A DNA stretch of 64,000 nt, from positions 27,597,943-27,661,942 of the forward strand of contig NC_082600.1 of NCBI RefSeq assembly GCF_030936135.1, read 5' to 3'. The notes beneath the pieces were generated by a model. The model had not been told where the DNA came from, did not search any database, and worked only from the letters and a program-made list of their open reading frames with translations. The translations under genes and the position numbers were made by a program. Of this stretch, positions 1 to 11,399 are shown piece after piece. Numbering within the stretch: position 1 is the first letter of the stretch; each line of letters starts with the position of its first letter. The DNA comes from Gavia stellata (Eukaryota; Chordata; Aves; Gaviiformes; Gaviidae).

Positions 1-1672
1 TAACAATTTGATTCTTAATTTGTATGTTGTGGTTGTCTTAGTATTTAATTTTCAGAACTACTGGCATCCAATTACAAATTATTTCTATAGCAGATACCAG
101 CCTTTTGAGCCTCTCCTACATCAGGATGAAGTTCATTAAATCAAAGAAACTGCAAAGAAAGCTTAATAGTTTTGGCTCCGATTTCTCTATGCTTATTTCC
201 TCTCATGAAAACACTAGAAATACTGATGCCTCCTCAAACAGTTTTACCTCAAAGAGTTACTGCTGCCAGAGCCCTGAAGCCTCAATTGCCCTGAGTGGTC
301 TCACCTGGGGGCCCCACCCACACCCTCTGCCCAGAGGCTCCACTTAAACCCAGGGGCTCCATTTAAACTCAGCATGTGCTCCCTAGTCCCTTCCTGAGCT
401 GTGTTGTAGGTTTCCCTATCTCAAGCCCTGTCTCCTAGATAGACCTCAGACTTCTACTGCATCAGTGTCTCCAGCCCCATCTCCTGCTACTCCTGACTGG
501 ACTCTCTGGATAGACCCTGGACCCTGGTTCATCAGTTCGCCTCATCCAAGGTTGTGGATGGACCCTGTTTCCAGCACCCATCTCTGCCTGCCATGCTCAG
601 GTGCTGCAGGGTTGTGCCCTGCTCAGTGAGGGCCCTGCCTGGGCTGGATCACCCCTGGCTCCCAGCTCACCCTCCCTTAGAAGCAGCCTGTCATCACTGA
701 GAATTATGAAGGTAAAAATTAAGTCTTGAAGCCATTCAGATGGCAATATGCCACTTGAACTAAGCCACAAGCCAGACTGCAGTTTGAAAGGTTAGCATTT
801 TTTTCCTTCCTCTTAGGTATGTTGTAAGATTATCCAGAGGCCCCAGTCAGAAGATGGATCTATTTTTATGTTGTCAAAATACATAGGCAATAAGGGACAG
901 TCCTTCCCCCAAGGCTATGCATTCTAATTTAAGATTTTAAAAAAATAGGAGAAAGAAGGGTAAAAAGAAGGGATTTAGGAATAACAGAGCAAGACAACCA
1001 GAAGGAAAAAGCCGGACTAAAAAATGTGAGCAGCAAGATAGTTGTAAGTTACCGGATTGTCTTTCATTTAAAAGCTGTTCATCATCCCTACTGCTGCCTA
1101 CTCCTCCGCAAACCACTTGTTTTATGGACTCCTCTATTTTTATACAGAAAGCCTTAGATAAAACTTTCTTCCTACAATAGGAAAGCTTTGCTTCAAACCC
1201 TCCACTTCTGCACAGCAACATTAAGCTACTAGGGAAAAGCAAAATGTAGCAGCCCCAAACAGATGCTCAAAAGGAAAGAGATCCTTTTAATTTTCTTTGT
1301 AAAGTAATAACAAGCTAGTACAGAGAATTGAAAGGGGGCAAAAGAAGCAGAAGTAAACAAAAGGACTTGAATCATGCTCATTGTTAAAATTTGGAATAAA
1401 CCCCCCCAACCTTTCCCATGAACTAAAGCAACCCAATCACCAAATATATCCCTCCCAACTCTACTTCAAATAATGCAGAGAAAATAAAAATTTTCATATG
1501 ACAGTTGTATCTTGACAGCCAAGTACTTAGAGAAATCTTCCTTCCTGTTCAAAATCATTGAATACCTTTGTGACAACTACAGCAACTGGAATATGGGAAA
1601 AAAACCTAATTACACTGTATGCTGCTTAAGTTTCTCTTAATTTGGTTTTGTAGCTGACAGCAAATAGGAAGT
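1..1672. other. Gene-poor flank with CT-rich repeat-like block
   Basis: I see no coding exon here; the short ORFs lack similarity and splice context. Bases about 300-680 are CT-rich and stand out from the AT-rich surroundings. They hold a loosely repeated motif of the type GGATAGACCCTG, near 438, 508 and 556, which suggests an old dispersed repeat or LTR piece. No terminal repeats or target duplications could be defined. The rest is unremarkable AT-rich sequence. Confidence 0.4.
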
Positions 1673-2748
1673 TGTAAACGTTTCTGGTAATTGGCTATTC
1701 AGCATAAAAGACAGACTAGGAACAGGAGAGGTGATAAATTAAATGTGCAGATACACAAACTCTAACAAACTGCAGGTAAGAGAGAGTAACAAAGACCAGA
1801 ACTCCTGGGACACTGATGGATGGGCCATTACAGGAACGACTTGAGTGTGACCTTGAAGAAATTCAACCAGAAACTTTGTAAGATACAGGGACAATATTAT
1901 CATGCGTTAGCAGAACACATCTCATAGGCAAGAGCAAACTTCCTATGGGATATGGGGGAAATTCTGGGACAGGGTAAAACATTAAGATGTTTTAAGAGGA
2001 GGCTGTGGGAATGTAAAAAACTTACGGATGTTTAGGGGAAGGATCAAAGGCAGGGAAAGGGAGGGATGAAGGTGGGTATGAGAGGAACAACCATAGCGAA
2101 GAGAAAGGGGGTGGGGGATAATATGGGTGGACCACATGTTAGCAAGCTGCAGGTCAGTACGCCTCTCTGCCTCGTCGCTGTAGTCTATGCCGTCGTCTTC
2201 TCAAATGTTGTTTGCTCCTAAATAGTTTCTGAGTATGTTCATCTAGTTAACTTCAAGTTGGACTAGCCTAGTGAATAGGAGGAAATGACAATCTGGAAGC
2301 CCAAGATCCTGGCCAGAGGCTGGACTGAAAAGCCCAGGGCCTGGAGATGGATACTGGAAGGACTCGACGTTTGGCAGAGACTTGACATATCCATGACTGT
2401 GAGTATACATGTCAGCTGAGGGAGGACACGTGTGTGATACGCTAGCAAATTTCAAGCCTGATTCCCTGATGAGCAGGAACAGAATTAGGCTGTTTGTGGT
2501 CTTCCTGTTCTACGTGAATGCCATTTGTGTTTGTGGGTGCCTGTAAAGGTACTGTCCTGCCATATGTTACTGTTTACAGCCATACCTGTTTGTACTGTAT
2601 ATGCACCAAATATGGGTGCGTGTTTGCAGTTCAGACTCAGCCTCACTTCTGCCTGCATCTGGGAACAGTCCAGTGGTCTCTTGTCTGAAGGACCGGGAGG
2701 GGAGGAATCTCCTGGATGCTACAGTTCATCAGATCTCATAATCACATA
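1673..2748 (+). repeat. Left (5') LTR of the decayed provirus
   Basis: It starts TGTAAACG and aligns along its whole length with 5543-6510. Shared blocks include GCTATTCAGC near its start, AAAGACCAGAACTCCT near 1793, GGATCAAAGG near 2041 and GGGAACAGTCCAG near 2661. It carries roughly 100 bases more than the right copy, partly from an extra stretch around 1975-2020. The 3' edge is uncertain by about 10 bases because the terminal CA cannot be fixed. Confidence 0.65.
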
Positions 2749-2773
2749 ATATCTGGCATCACAAACAGGATCC

Positions 2774-5529
2774 AGATGGGCTGTAAGTATTCCTGAGGTG
2801 GTGACTATAGAATCCCTCCCCTATGGAGGGGACTGATCCTTCTGCAAATACAGCCAAAGTGCTAGAATTTGTAACCAAGCAGACAGAACATCTTGGGGCA
2901 CCTGAATAGGGATAGTTAGGGAAACTGAATGTGCATAATATTAACAGAACACAAAAGGAATTCCAAGAGGTGTAAAGTGGCTTTACTCTATAGCCAAGAT
3001 ATGCCTTGAATTTGAAACAGATTTTAATATTGATTAATTGCAAAAGGACATCCTCAACTTCGAGATTCAAACTTTATGGGCCAGATGTGGATCATACAGA
3101 GAGAATCTATAAGCCTTGGGGGGACAAAATGAGCAAAGTTCAGCTGCATCTTGCTGTGAAGAATTTTATTTTTGGCTCTGCCATACCACCTTCTTGAATA
3201 TATCCTGTTTTTACTCCTTCTGCTGAACCACCACATAACTCTGAAAATCCTGTCAGTAATGTAGATAGTGTATGTACTAAAAATGTAAAATATTTATTGG
3301 CTCTTGTCACTAAACAAAGAATTGTTGTCCCTGCTGGTCAGCAAGAGATGGTTGGACAGGATGATCCCAGGGTCTATCACCACAAGCAGTGCAGAATGCT
3401 TGTGTTACTCAGAAGCTTGAATAATGTCCTTGACCCGAGACAGGGGGAAAAACAATGAAAAATCTGTTTAAAGAAGGGAACCCCTCCTAGAGGTCCTAAA
3501 AAATAACACAAAACACTAGAGAAGCAAATGAAAATACGGCCATATGGGATGGATTGGGTTGAAGTTTGTGTCCTGTAACAGACACCCTTCATCAGATGAT
3601 TTAAAAGCCAAGAAATGACAGGCAGCTGCTTTGTTTGAAGTGGGGGTGTCTGGGGGAGGGGAAGGTTGCTCCAGTACTAACATTCAGCTCTATCCTCCCA
3701 CTGGAGAGCTAGACTAGACTCCCAGAGCAGCAGGGACCATGTTTTTAATCGATACTGTTTCTGTTCTAAATCTAACCAGTGAACCACTGCAAAATAAAGA
3801 GGTCAGAAGAACATTCAGCAGAGGATGGGTGGAGGGGAAAGAAGGGGCTGGAGCTGAAGGGTATAGAGGGCACAAGGCTCGTTAGCTAGAAACTAGGATG
3901 CCTTCCTCCCATACAACCTCTGGGGAATTAATTCATTCACAAGAACCTCTCCTTGTGAGGTGCTGATGAGGAGAGAAAGGAGACGCTAAAATACCTCCCT
4001 CCACTCCCTTTTCAACAGTCAATTCAATTTATAGACCAGAGCTGTAGTTCACTTGATTGTGCCAGAGCTACTCCCAACAGCAGAAAGCAACCTGCAGTAG
4101 ACCAGGGTGGTGGAGGTGGCTGGAAATTCTTGCAGTTGTAACAAATCACCCTGAAGGCTTAAAGCATGCAAAATGCAGATCTTATCAGTTCCCTGAGGAA
4201 TGCTAGCAATACAGCTTTGGGGGCAGGGAGTCCAGAAGTAAAGGCAGATCAATCTGCCCATACAAACTGTCTCCAAGCACCTTTGTAACTTCATGTGAAA
4301 GGAAGATTCACCTCTACCTCAAGTATTAAACATTTACTGGCACATTGGTGGCTTCTTTAGGGAAAAAACCAGTAGCAAAGAAGCTTATGCAATCTATCCA
4401 TAGTGCTTTGATTAATATTATCTAGACGTTACACAAATAGTTAGCTCCTAATTAATACCTTTCTCACATGGTAGGGGATATGAAAGAACATCTGTGGCTA
4501 TAAGAATTATGGTGCCATGGCTCACCACAGGACGTAAAATCATGATTGACTTTCAGAGATACTTGAACAGCTCTTTGGGAAAGGTGTAAAAAGGGTATCT
4601 ACCAGTTTCACACCAAAGGAGTAGAAAGTAGTAGTAACTTAACACTCAACTTTCACAATCAGAACCAGAAAGATATGTGTAGATTTGGTAATGCACAATG
4701 CAAATGAATCCCAATTTGTAGCATAAAATAGCCTTCATCAAGATTGAGGAACATGGTTTAGAAGACAGCATCTATGGAAAGGATGCCCTCTGCAACCACA
4801 GTAGCTTTCATGCATCAGGTCTGTTCCTACTGGAGAATGGCCTACTCTGTTCTGGGCTTGCTGGGAAGGAAATGCAACTCTGCTATGGGGAAATAGGACT
4901 ATTAAGTAAACATGCCTAATTAACAAATACCTTACTCAAGTCGAGAAAAGACAAGGCCCACTTACAGCTCCTATTTGAGCAATGAGGGAGCAAGCAAGCA
5001 AGCATTCCAACTATCCTGGTCCTTGGCTGTCAGAAATAATCTATGGGAATCCACCCGCTCACAGACTGAAGTAACAAAGTCTCCCACCTTATCATTGAGA
5101 ACTGGAAGAAAATTTGATAGCAGTTATGAGATACCAACCACAAAGCAAGAGAAAGGAACTCCTTGCAGCTCATGCTGAGACTACTCAGGGCTACTATGAA
5201 TTTGCAGCTACTTTACCCAAATAGTGTGATTGGAAGGAGTTTGGCTGTTCCATTAAGAAACAAATACCTTACCACATCACCTGGGGTATGTTGAATTACC
5301 AGCATATAACCATAATTCTCTTTGGAGTACCAGTTTAAGATACCTGCTGTATTGCATAGGGACTGAAAAAGGATAAAACCAGAAGACCCAATAAAACCAA
5401 TTTACACCTGTGAACTTCCCTAAAAAGTACTCCACAGCAGTATTAAGTCCTCTGCTCTAGGACCTTAGCCTTCTGAAGAGCCGAGAACCAGAAAAGCAAG
5501 GACACAAAGCAATACAGTCCTCTGCACTT
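2774..5529 (+). other. Degenerate interior of the provirus
   Basis: There is no ORF over about 100 codons on either strand and no recognisable retroviral protein motif. A piece at about 3340-3380 reads like the tail of a CR1 LINE, but it is too short to call. The length of about 2.8 kb is well below a full ERVL interior, so large deletions are likely. Some of it could instead be unrelated sequence inserted later. Confidence 0.4.
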
Positions 5530-5542
5530 TTAAGTGGGGGAA

Positions 5543-6510
5543 TGTACACATAGCTAGCTAATAGCTATTCAGCCTAAAAGATAAAGGCAAGAAACAGGAA
5601 AGGTAATAAATTGAACACACTGATACAATCGTGTTGAATGTACCAAACTGCAGACTATCTAGCAAATTATAGCAAATTATAGGTAAGAGCAACAAAGACC
5701 AGAACTCCTCAGACACTAATTGATGGGCCACTGCTGAAGTGAAGTCTTGAAGAGGTTCAACCACAACTTTTGTAACTGGTAAGAAAACAAAATTGTCTTG
5801 GGTTATCTGAACGGGTCTCATAAGAAAGACCAAATGCACTATCCGATGTAACAGGGACTGCAGGATGTGTAAAACTTATTATGTAATGTTTAGGGGGTGG
5901 ATCAAAGGAGGAATTGAGGTGCGTAAGTGGAGAAAGAACCACGGGTAGGGGGGAGAGAAGAGACTCCGATCATATGTTAGCTGGCTAACACTGCTGTATC
6001 TCATCGCTGCAGTCCCTTCTATCTACTTACTAAACATATTCCTAAATATCGTCCCCACAAGTGAGTGCACTGCTAGTGGACTTCTAGTCTACTAACGTGT
6101 AAGGAGGAGGCAACCACAGCCTGGAAAAAAACAAGATTCCAGCCAGAAGCTGGCTAAAAAGCCCTGTGTCTGGGCACAGATACCGGAAAGACTTTAGGCC
6201 TGGCAGAGACCAGAGACATCTGTGAATGTGAGCATGCATGACAGCTGAATGAGGGTATAGATATATTCCACTAACGAACTTCTGCGTTGTTCATGCTGTT
6301 TGTGTTTACCTCTTAGAGGTACTTTACCTGTGTATGTGTTAATCTGTTTGTGGCCAGCTACGCATGCGCTGTGTGCACACACATATATCTCTGCAATTCA
6401 CGCACAGCCGTGCTACCAGCTAGACCTGGGAACAGTCCAGCAGCCTCACACCGAGCAATCAGGATCCCCTGGGTGCTGCTGCCTACCACTTCTGCCAACT
6501 GCTTAATGGA
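5543..6510 (+). repeat. Right (3') LTR of the decayed provirus
   Basis: It starts TGTACACATAGC directly after a purine tract and is collinear with 1673-2748 through GCTATTCAGC, AAAGACCAGAACTCCT, GGATCAAAGG, AAAAAGCCC and GGGAACAGTCCAG. A small internal tandem duplication of AGCAAATTAT lies at about 5662-5682 and is absent from the left copy. Confidence 0.65.
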
Positions 6511-7900
6511 AACACAAGTACTTTAAAAAACAGAACTGGCTGATGCTAATAGAATAATCCAGACTCCCCAAAATCGAGTAAAGTCAATTTGGGTTGAGGG
6601 AAAGAAGTAGTCAATGCAGCAATTTATTTTATTCTTGTAACAGAAAGAACATTATAAGAGTGAAAAAAATAATGTAACCTGAGAACAGGCAAGAATATTG
6701 GCTGACACTCAAAAGGAGGGGAAAAAACCTGCAATATTCTTTAATCTTTTACCATTCAAATCAAAATACAGAAACATTAGAAGATGCCACTGAAAACACT
6801 TTGAGAATTAAAATGTAAGCAGCAAACTGAGTAAACTCATTGAACTTAGTTTCTAAGTATTGCCCATAAACATTCCTGGGAACCAAACCCAGTTCATAAT
6901 TGCTCACCTCAGGTTTGGATTCTAACTCATCCGATAACATTGATTCAAGTGTCCGATTCCTGCAGCTGTCCTCAGCAAGGCACAGATTTTTTTTTTTTTT
7001 TTTTTTTTTAGTTCAGAGAGAACAACACTCCCTGCTTATTCTCATATTTTCCTAAGTGTAAAACAGTGTGGTGGTCTTTCTGCAAGAAGCTGTGCTGCGC
7101 AAATATTCAATTTGACCTGAAACAACAAAAAAGGAAATATAAAGAGATAGGAACCAAAAATTGAGAGCAAAGCAAAAAGAAGCGAGCAGATGTTGCATGT
7201 AACTAAAATATACTTTGAAGTACTGGGAAAACTCATTTACCCAGGTTCCTGCATTTCTGTTGTCACTGAGTCAGCAAAACAACATCCTAACACTGCAAAA
7301 TTCATTTTCAAAGGCTATTTACCCCATTTTCTTTGCAATAGCTAATTTTCAATGGAAAACTGAACTGTTTGTCCTGGAAACTTATGGGATCAACTGAAAA
7401 TCACATACAGCACGCAAGATACAAGGAGGCTGAATTCCCAGCCTGCAAAACAGTGGAATTATCCACATTGTTGATAAAAGGCAACGATATACAAACAACC
7501 TGTCACCAGGAAACCTCTGCTTTTCCTGTCTGTTGTTACATTTCTGATTATGAAAAATATCTTGATGATCACAGGTAGGTTAGAAGTTATTTCACAAATA
7601 CCCATACAATGTTTCTTCTTTGGGCTGCAAGGGAAAACGAGAACCAGTTTGTATCTATTTTTGCCTACTGGGAAAACACTTGGATACTAGCAATGGGAGA
7701 AGAAAGTGAACTATGTACAGTTCTTCCCACCCTTCCATCACATTTACAAATCTACTGAATATATTAAAAAACAACGAGACTACTGGATCGGCTAAAAAGA
7801 CAACCTAAAAGCCTTCCTCTAGTACTGCTGACAGCAAGCAGTGCAGCACAAGATACTCCGTACAGGAGCCTCATCTTCTGCCGTGAAGGGACAACATAAC
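6511..7900. other. Gene-poor stretch with poly(T) tract
   Basis: I support no gene here. A pure T run of 23 bases lies at 6987-7009. A 70-codon + strand ORF at 7369-7578 ends at an AG/GTAGGT donor-like site, but it has no recognisable similarity and no clear acceptor, so it is not called. Sequence becomes GC-rich from about 7920. Confidence 0.5.
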
Positions 7901-7919
7901 AAACACAGTGAAAGCAGAG

Positions 7920-8770
7920 TAACTCAGACCAACGCACGCAAGCTGGGGCTCGGGAATATCCCCGCTTGTGCCCCCTTCCAGCCCACAACCAGGAGGGCGG
8001 GCCCCGAGCGACCCACGGGGGAGAGAGCCGGACCTGCCAGGCCCGGCTGCCCACGCCTCAGCCGGGAGGGCACGGGGGGCAGCCTGGCGGGCACAGGCCG
8101 GAGCCCTGAGGGGGGAAGAGAGGGAGACCCCGGCGCCACGGGGCGGGGCAGGGCGGAGCGCCGAGGTCCGGCTAGGGCCGCGCCCCTCCCCCACGCGGGC
8201 AGGTGCGCCACCCCTCCCCCACAGCGGGGGCCGGTCCGTCGCCCTGAGGGGCAGCCCCTGCGGTGGGGAGGGCCGGGCCGCCCACCCCCGCTCCCCAGCC
8301 CGCTTGGCTCCCGTGCCCTGCAGAGGGCTGCGAGTCCTGGAGGAGCGACCAGGCCCCCGCCTCCCCCCGCCCGCCTTACCGGCATCTCAGCCGCCCGGAT
8401 GTGACGGAGCACCCAACCGGAAATACCAAAGACGGAGGAGGGGGAGGGTGTGCTTCTCCTCCAGCTCTATGGTGAGCGCTGTAAGGAGCGCCGCTTCCGC
8501 CCGCCACTTCCGGCCGCCGGCGGGCGGAAGCGGCGGCTGCGCGGGACGGTGTCCGTATCCCCGACCCCCCCCTCCCCGGCGTTACCGGGTGCCCGTGCCG
8601 TGCAGCGCCGCTTCCCTTGGGGGCCTCCCACCGTGGCGGTGCCCCGGGACCGCGGCGGCCCCCCGCGGCCTGGCTGGTGCAGCGCCGGTGCCTGCCTGGG
8701 CCCGGCCTTCCTGAGGAGCCCCCGCGGTGATGAGCGCTGTCCCGTGCGCGAACCTCCCGCCTGCCCCGGG
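7920..8770. promoter_or_regulatory. Orphan CpG island, candidate bidirectional promoter
   Basis: This is a dense CpG-rich block between AT-rich flanks. It contains ETS-type sites (CACTTCCGG near 8506, ATTTCCGG on the - strand near 8420, CATCCGGG on the - strand near 8395). On the - strand a donor-like ATGCCG/GTAAGG falls at 8379/8380. On the + strand donor-like CTATG/GTGAGC lies near 8470 and ACAG/GTAAAG near 8949. GC-rich ORFs cross it, but none matches a family I know, and they look like CpG-island artefacts. It probably starts one or two noncoding transcripts. FBXO33's own island lies about 3 kb downstream and is separate. Confidence 0.6.
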
Positions 8771-11399
8771 AGCGGGTTTCTTGCTATTTCTCTCAGCCCC
8801 GAAAAAGAGAACAGTAACAGCTTGGCGCTTGGGTTTTCCCCCGGTTCCACCGGGATCATTACCAGTGCTGCGCTGCAGCCTGATTCCTCTTCAAAGTATC
8901 TTTTGAATTCCTCTTCAAAGAATCTTTTGATCTGGAGATTATTTTACAGGTAAAGATTATGCAGGAAGCTTATGGTCAAGTTCAACGTTTAACTGCTGAA
9001 CTCATCTTTTCTTCAAGATAAATCAACACCAAAGGCACGTTATTTCAGTTTATTACAGCACATGTGGAAACACTGGTTTCCTGCTAGTACTTGGTTTCCT
9101 TTTTTACTTTGCTCTGACTTGGTGTGTCCTTGCAGTTGGTGACGGAGAACTCCTGGGTTCACAGCAGCTCACTAATGACACCAAGTTAATAATTCCAGAA
9201 ACATATGTGTCTTAACAATGTACCTAAAAACCAAGAAGGGACTGAGTAATTTAGAAAGCTTGTACTTTGGTTTTTGCTCATTAGCTTCATCTTGGTATCT
9301 ATCTGTAGGTTAGCAGGACAGCTCCTGAAGTTGCAGGGTTGGCAGCCTCTGGTCTTGACATTAGCTGCTGGACCAGTGACCTTCAGGTCCAGTAAACTTT
9401 AACTTGGTTATGGCTTGTCTGTCGCTTTCAAGCCACGAGTGATTCCTGACTCCCATGCCAGAACGGCTGCTTGTGGAACAGTGATGGCGCTGGTGCTGCT
9501 GAGCAATGAGAATGCCGGCGATGAGGAAGTAACCCAGTGGGAGCTGTCGAGGCTGGCAAAACCAGGTTCCCTGGGGCCCCCTGGGCGCACAACGCGTTCT
9601 GATCCACGGTGGACTGTGCAAGAACCTGTGTTCACTTCCCAGGAAATGACTGTCATCTCCTACCTGTGAACTGCTTTGGAATGATTTCCTCTTTTCAGCC
9701 CCTCTAAGATGGGCGGTATGGCTCCTCTACCTTTCAGCCATGTGAAAATTTTTATTTGCAGCTTAAAGATTCACAGTTACCCCCCTTGGCTTTAAATGTC
9801 CAGTGGGTGGCTTCATGGAGGGCTATGCACTGGAGTCATACTGACAGCCTAGAGCTTCAGCAAAAAGACCGTTGACCAGCTGCCTGCTGGAGCCACCCAG
9901 TAACTCCCTGAAGTCTGCAAGCAAGTTAGATGCACGTCTTTTTCCAAAGTATTATCCCATGAACTTGCAGTCACTGCATTAGTACTAACAAAAGCCTGCA
10001 CCGTGAAATTAACTCTCAGTCAAGCTGAAGCACATTTCTGATGCCCAAGGCAGGGAAAACTGTGATTTAAGACCTAAAATTGGCAGCCTCAGAGATTTGG
10101 TTGCCTCAGTGCCATTCTGGCCACGCAGATGGATTGAATCGGGGAACCTCACGAAGTCTGGCATTTATCATGTTGGACCACTTGGCCATAGTTGCGATGA
10201 CCTGAAGCTTTAAACACACCCATTTATTCACTCAAGCCTACAAAACTGAAGGTAATAGCTCCCGAGATTGAGTTTTTTAACATAACCCAGATAAGCTGGA
10301 GCTGAGTAAAAGACCATGCAACAGTCACGGTAAAAGACCATTTCACTGTGTTTATTATCACAGGCACGATTCCAGCGTGTCACATTTGCTGATCCAATAC
10401 AATCCATCAAAGGCAACCAGAAATGCAGAACTACTAACTTCATAAACCATTTTTTCTTGATGCCACTTTGGTAATTCCAGGACGCTGAATCGTAAAGCTC
10501 GATTCTGTTACATTAAGGTACTTAGTAATCTCAGAAGTTCTTTGACTCATCATCAGCCCAACAACGTGGAATTGTTGAGTTGGTATTAAAATACGGAGAC
10601 GTGTAGGCGCATAAGTTCCTTTCATTTGCATCCTTCTGGGCCAGATGAGCTTGGCTGCTTCAGAGCTTGCATCTTAACTGCCTGGGGAATTTTGGTCTAA
10701 TCTGTTAGGGGAATCTGCAGTGGGAGTAGCACAGCACTTACCTGAGTTGTTTATGCAGGTCCAAATCACTCGCACGGGTGTGTGAAGCAGCACTGGTCCC
10801 TGATGGGAGAATTGTCCGGCTGGGAATTTCCTACAGTCTCACTTTCTCAATAACATCTGCCCCTTCGGGATCCTTCTCTCTAATCAAGGAGAAATAGAAG
10901 AATCAGTCACATTTCTCCCATGACCACATTCAAGAAGAGAGAAACAGTACCGATTTTTCACCCCTGCTGTGAGACGGAGAAAATGTCTAGTCATGGAATA
11001 AAGGGAGAGTGGTGTTTTAGTTCTGGTTGTTGACAGGTCTGTTGGGACTCTATTCTGAATGCAAGGAGAAGCCTAGGCTTTATTTCTTCTGGCACATCTT
11101 TTGTTCTTGCATCTGTACATTTCTGTACACTCAGATATAACATTGTTACATAAACGTGCATCAATTTTTTTTCAATATGGCTTTTAAAATTGCAAAACTT
11201 ACACGTACAATTGCAATTAACATCACTGACATTCAGCCTTTGCAGCATCAGAATGTAACAGATTTTAAAATTCTCTCAACAGGCGGTATGCACACGCGAA
11301 GCTATCTTTCTACACCCGCAGTTGATGTTGGCAGGGGTATTACAGAGAGGATGAGTTTTATTTTAAGAAACTCCGAGAACTAAGATTTGGAGCATCTCC
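8771..11399. other. Intergenic region between the two CpG islands
   Basis: I see no supported gene. There is a moderately GC-rich patch at about 9400-9670 whose 84-codon ORF begins at TTG and has no recognised family. A tRNA-like box A/box B pair on the - strand lies at 10131-10188. A 63-codon - strand ORF ends at 10440 and contains a segment loosely like a transposase DNA-binding helix. None is strong enough to annotate as a gene. Confidence 0.5.

Larger units (their letters stand above)
1673..6510 (+). mobile_element. Decayed endogenous retrovirus, ERVL-like, two LTRs
   Basis: Two long direct repeats (about 1673-2748 and 5543-6510) bracket about 2.8 kb. Both begin TGTA. Just inside the left repeat, at 2754-2773, lies a TGG-starting stretch resembling a leucine-tRNA primer-binding site (TGGCATCACAAACAGGATCC). 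Just before the right repeat, at about 5530-5542, is a purine tract (TAAGTGGGGGAA) like a polypurine tract. This order is that of a + strand provirus. The interior has no long ORF and no gag, pol or env motif that I could identify, so it is heavily deleted or decayed. The repeats differ at very roughly a quarter of positions by eye and also by indels, so the insertion is old. The ERVL class is inferred from the primer-site resemblance only. Outer right boundary and target duplication are not resolved. Confidence 0.6.

Noticed and set aside
3337..3380. CR1 LINE-like tail (GATGGTTGGACAGGATGATC)
   Set aside because: Only about 40 bases resemble the usual CR1 3' region and the terminal octamer repeats are missing.
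7841..8953. Long ORFs of 107-248 codons on both strands
   Set aside because: They lie in a CpG island where stop codons are rare, overlap each other on both strands, and show no known domain.
9415..9669. 84-codon + strand ORF
   Set aside because: It starts at TTG, has no recognised domain or splice context, and is probably chance in a GC-richer patch.
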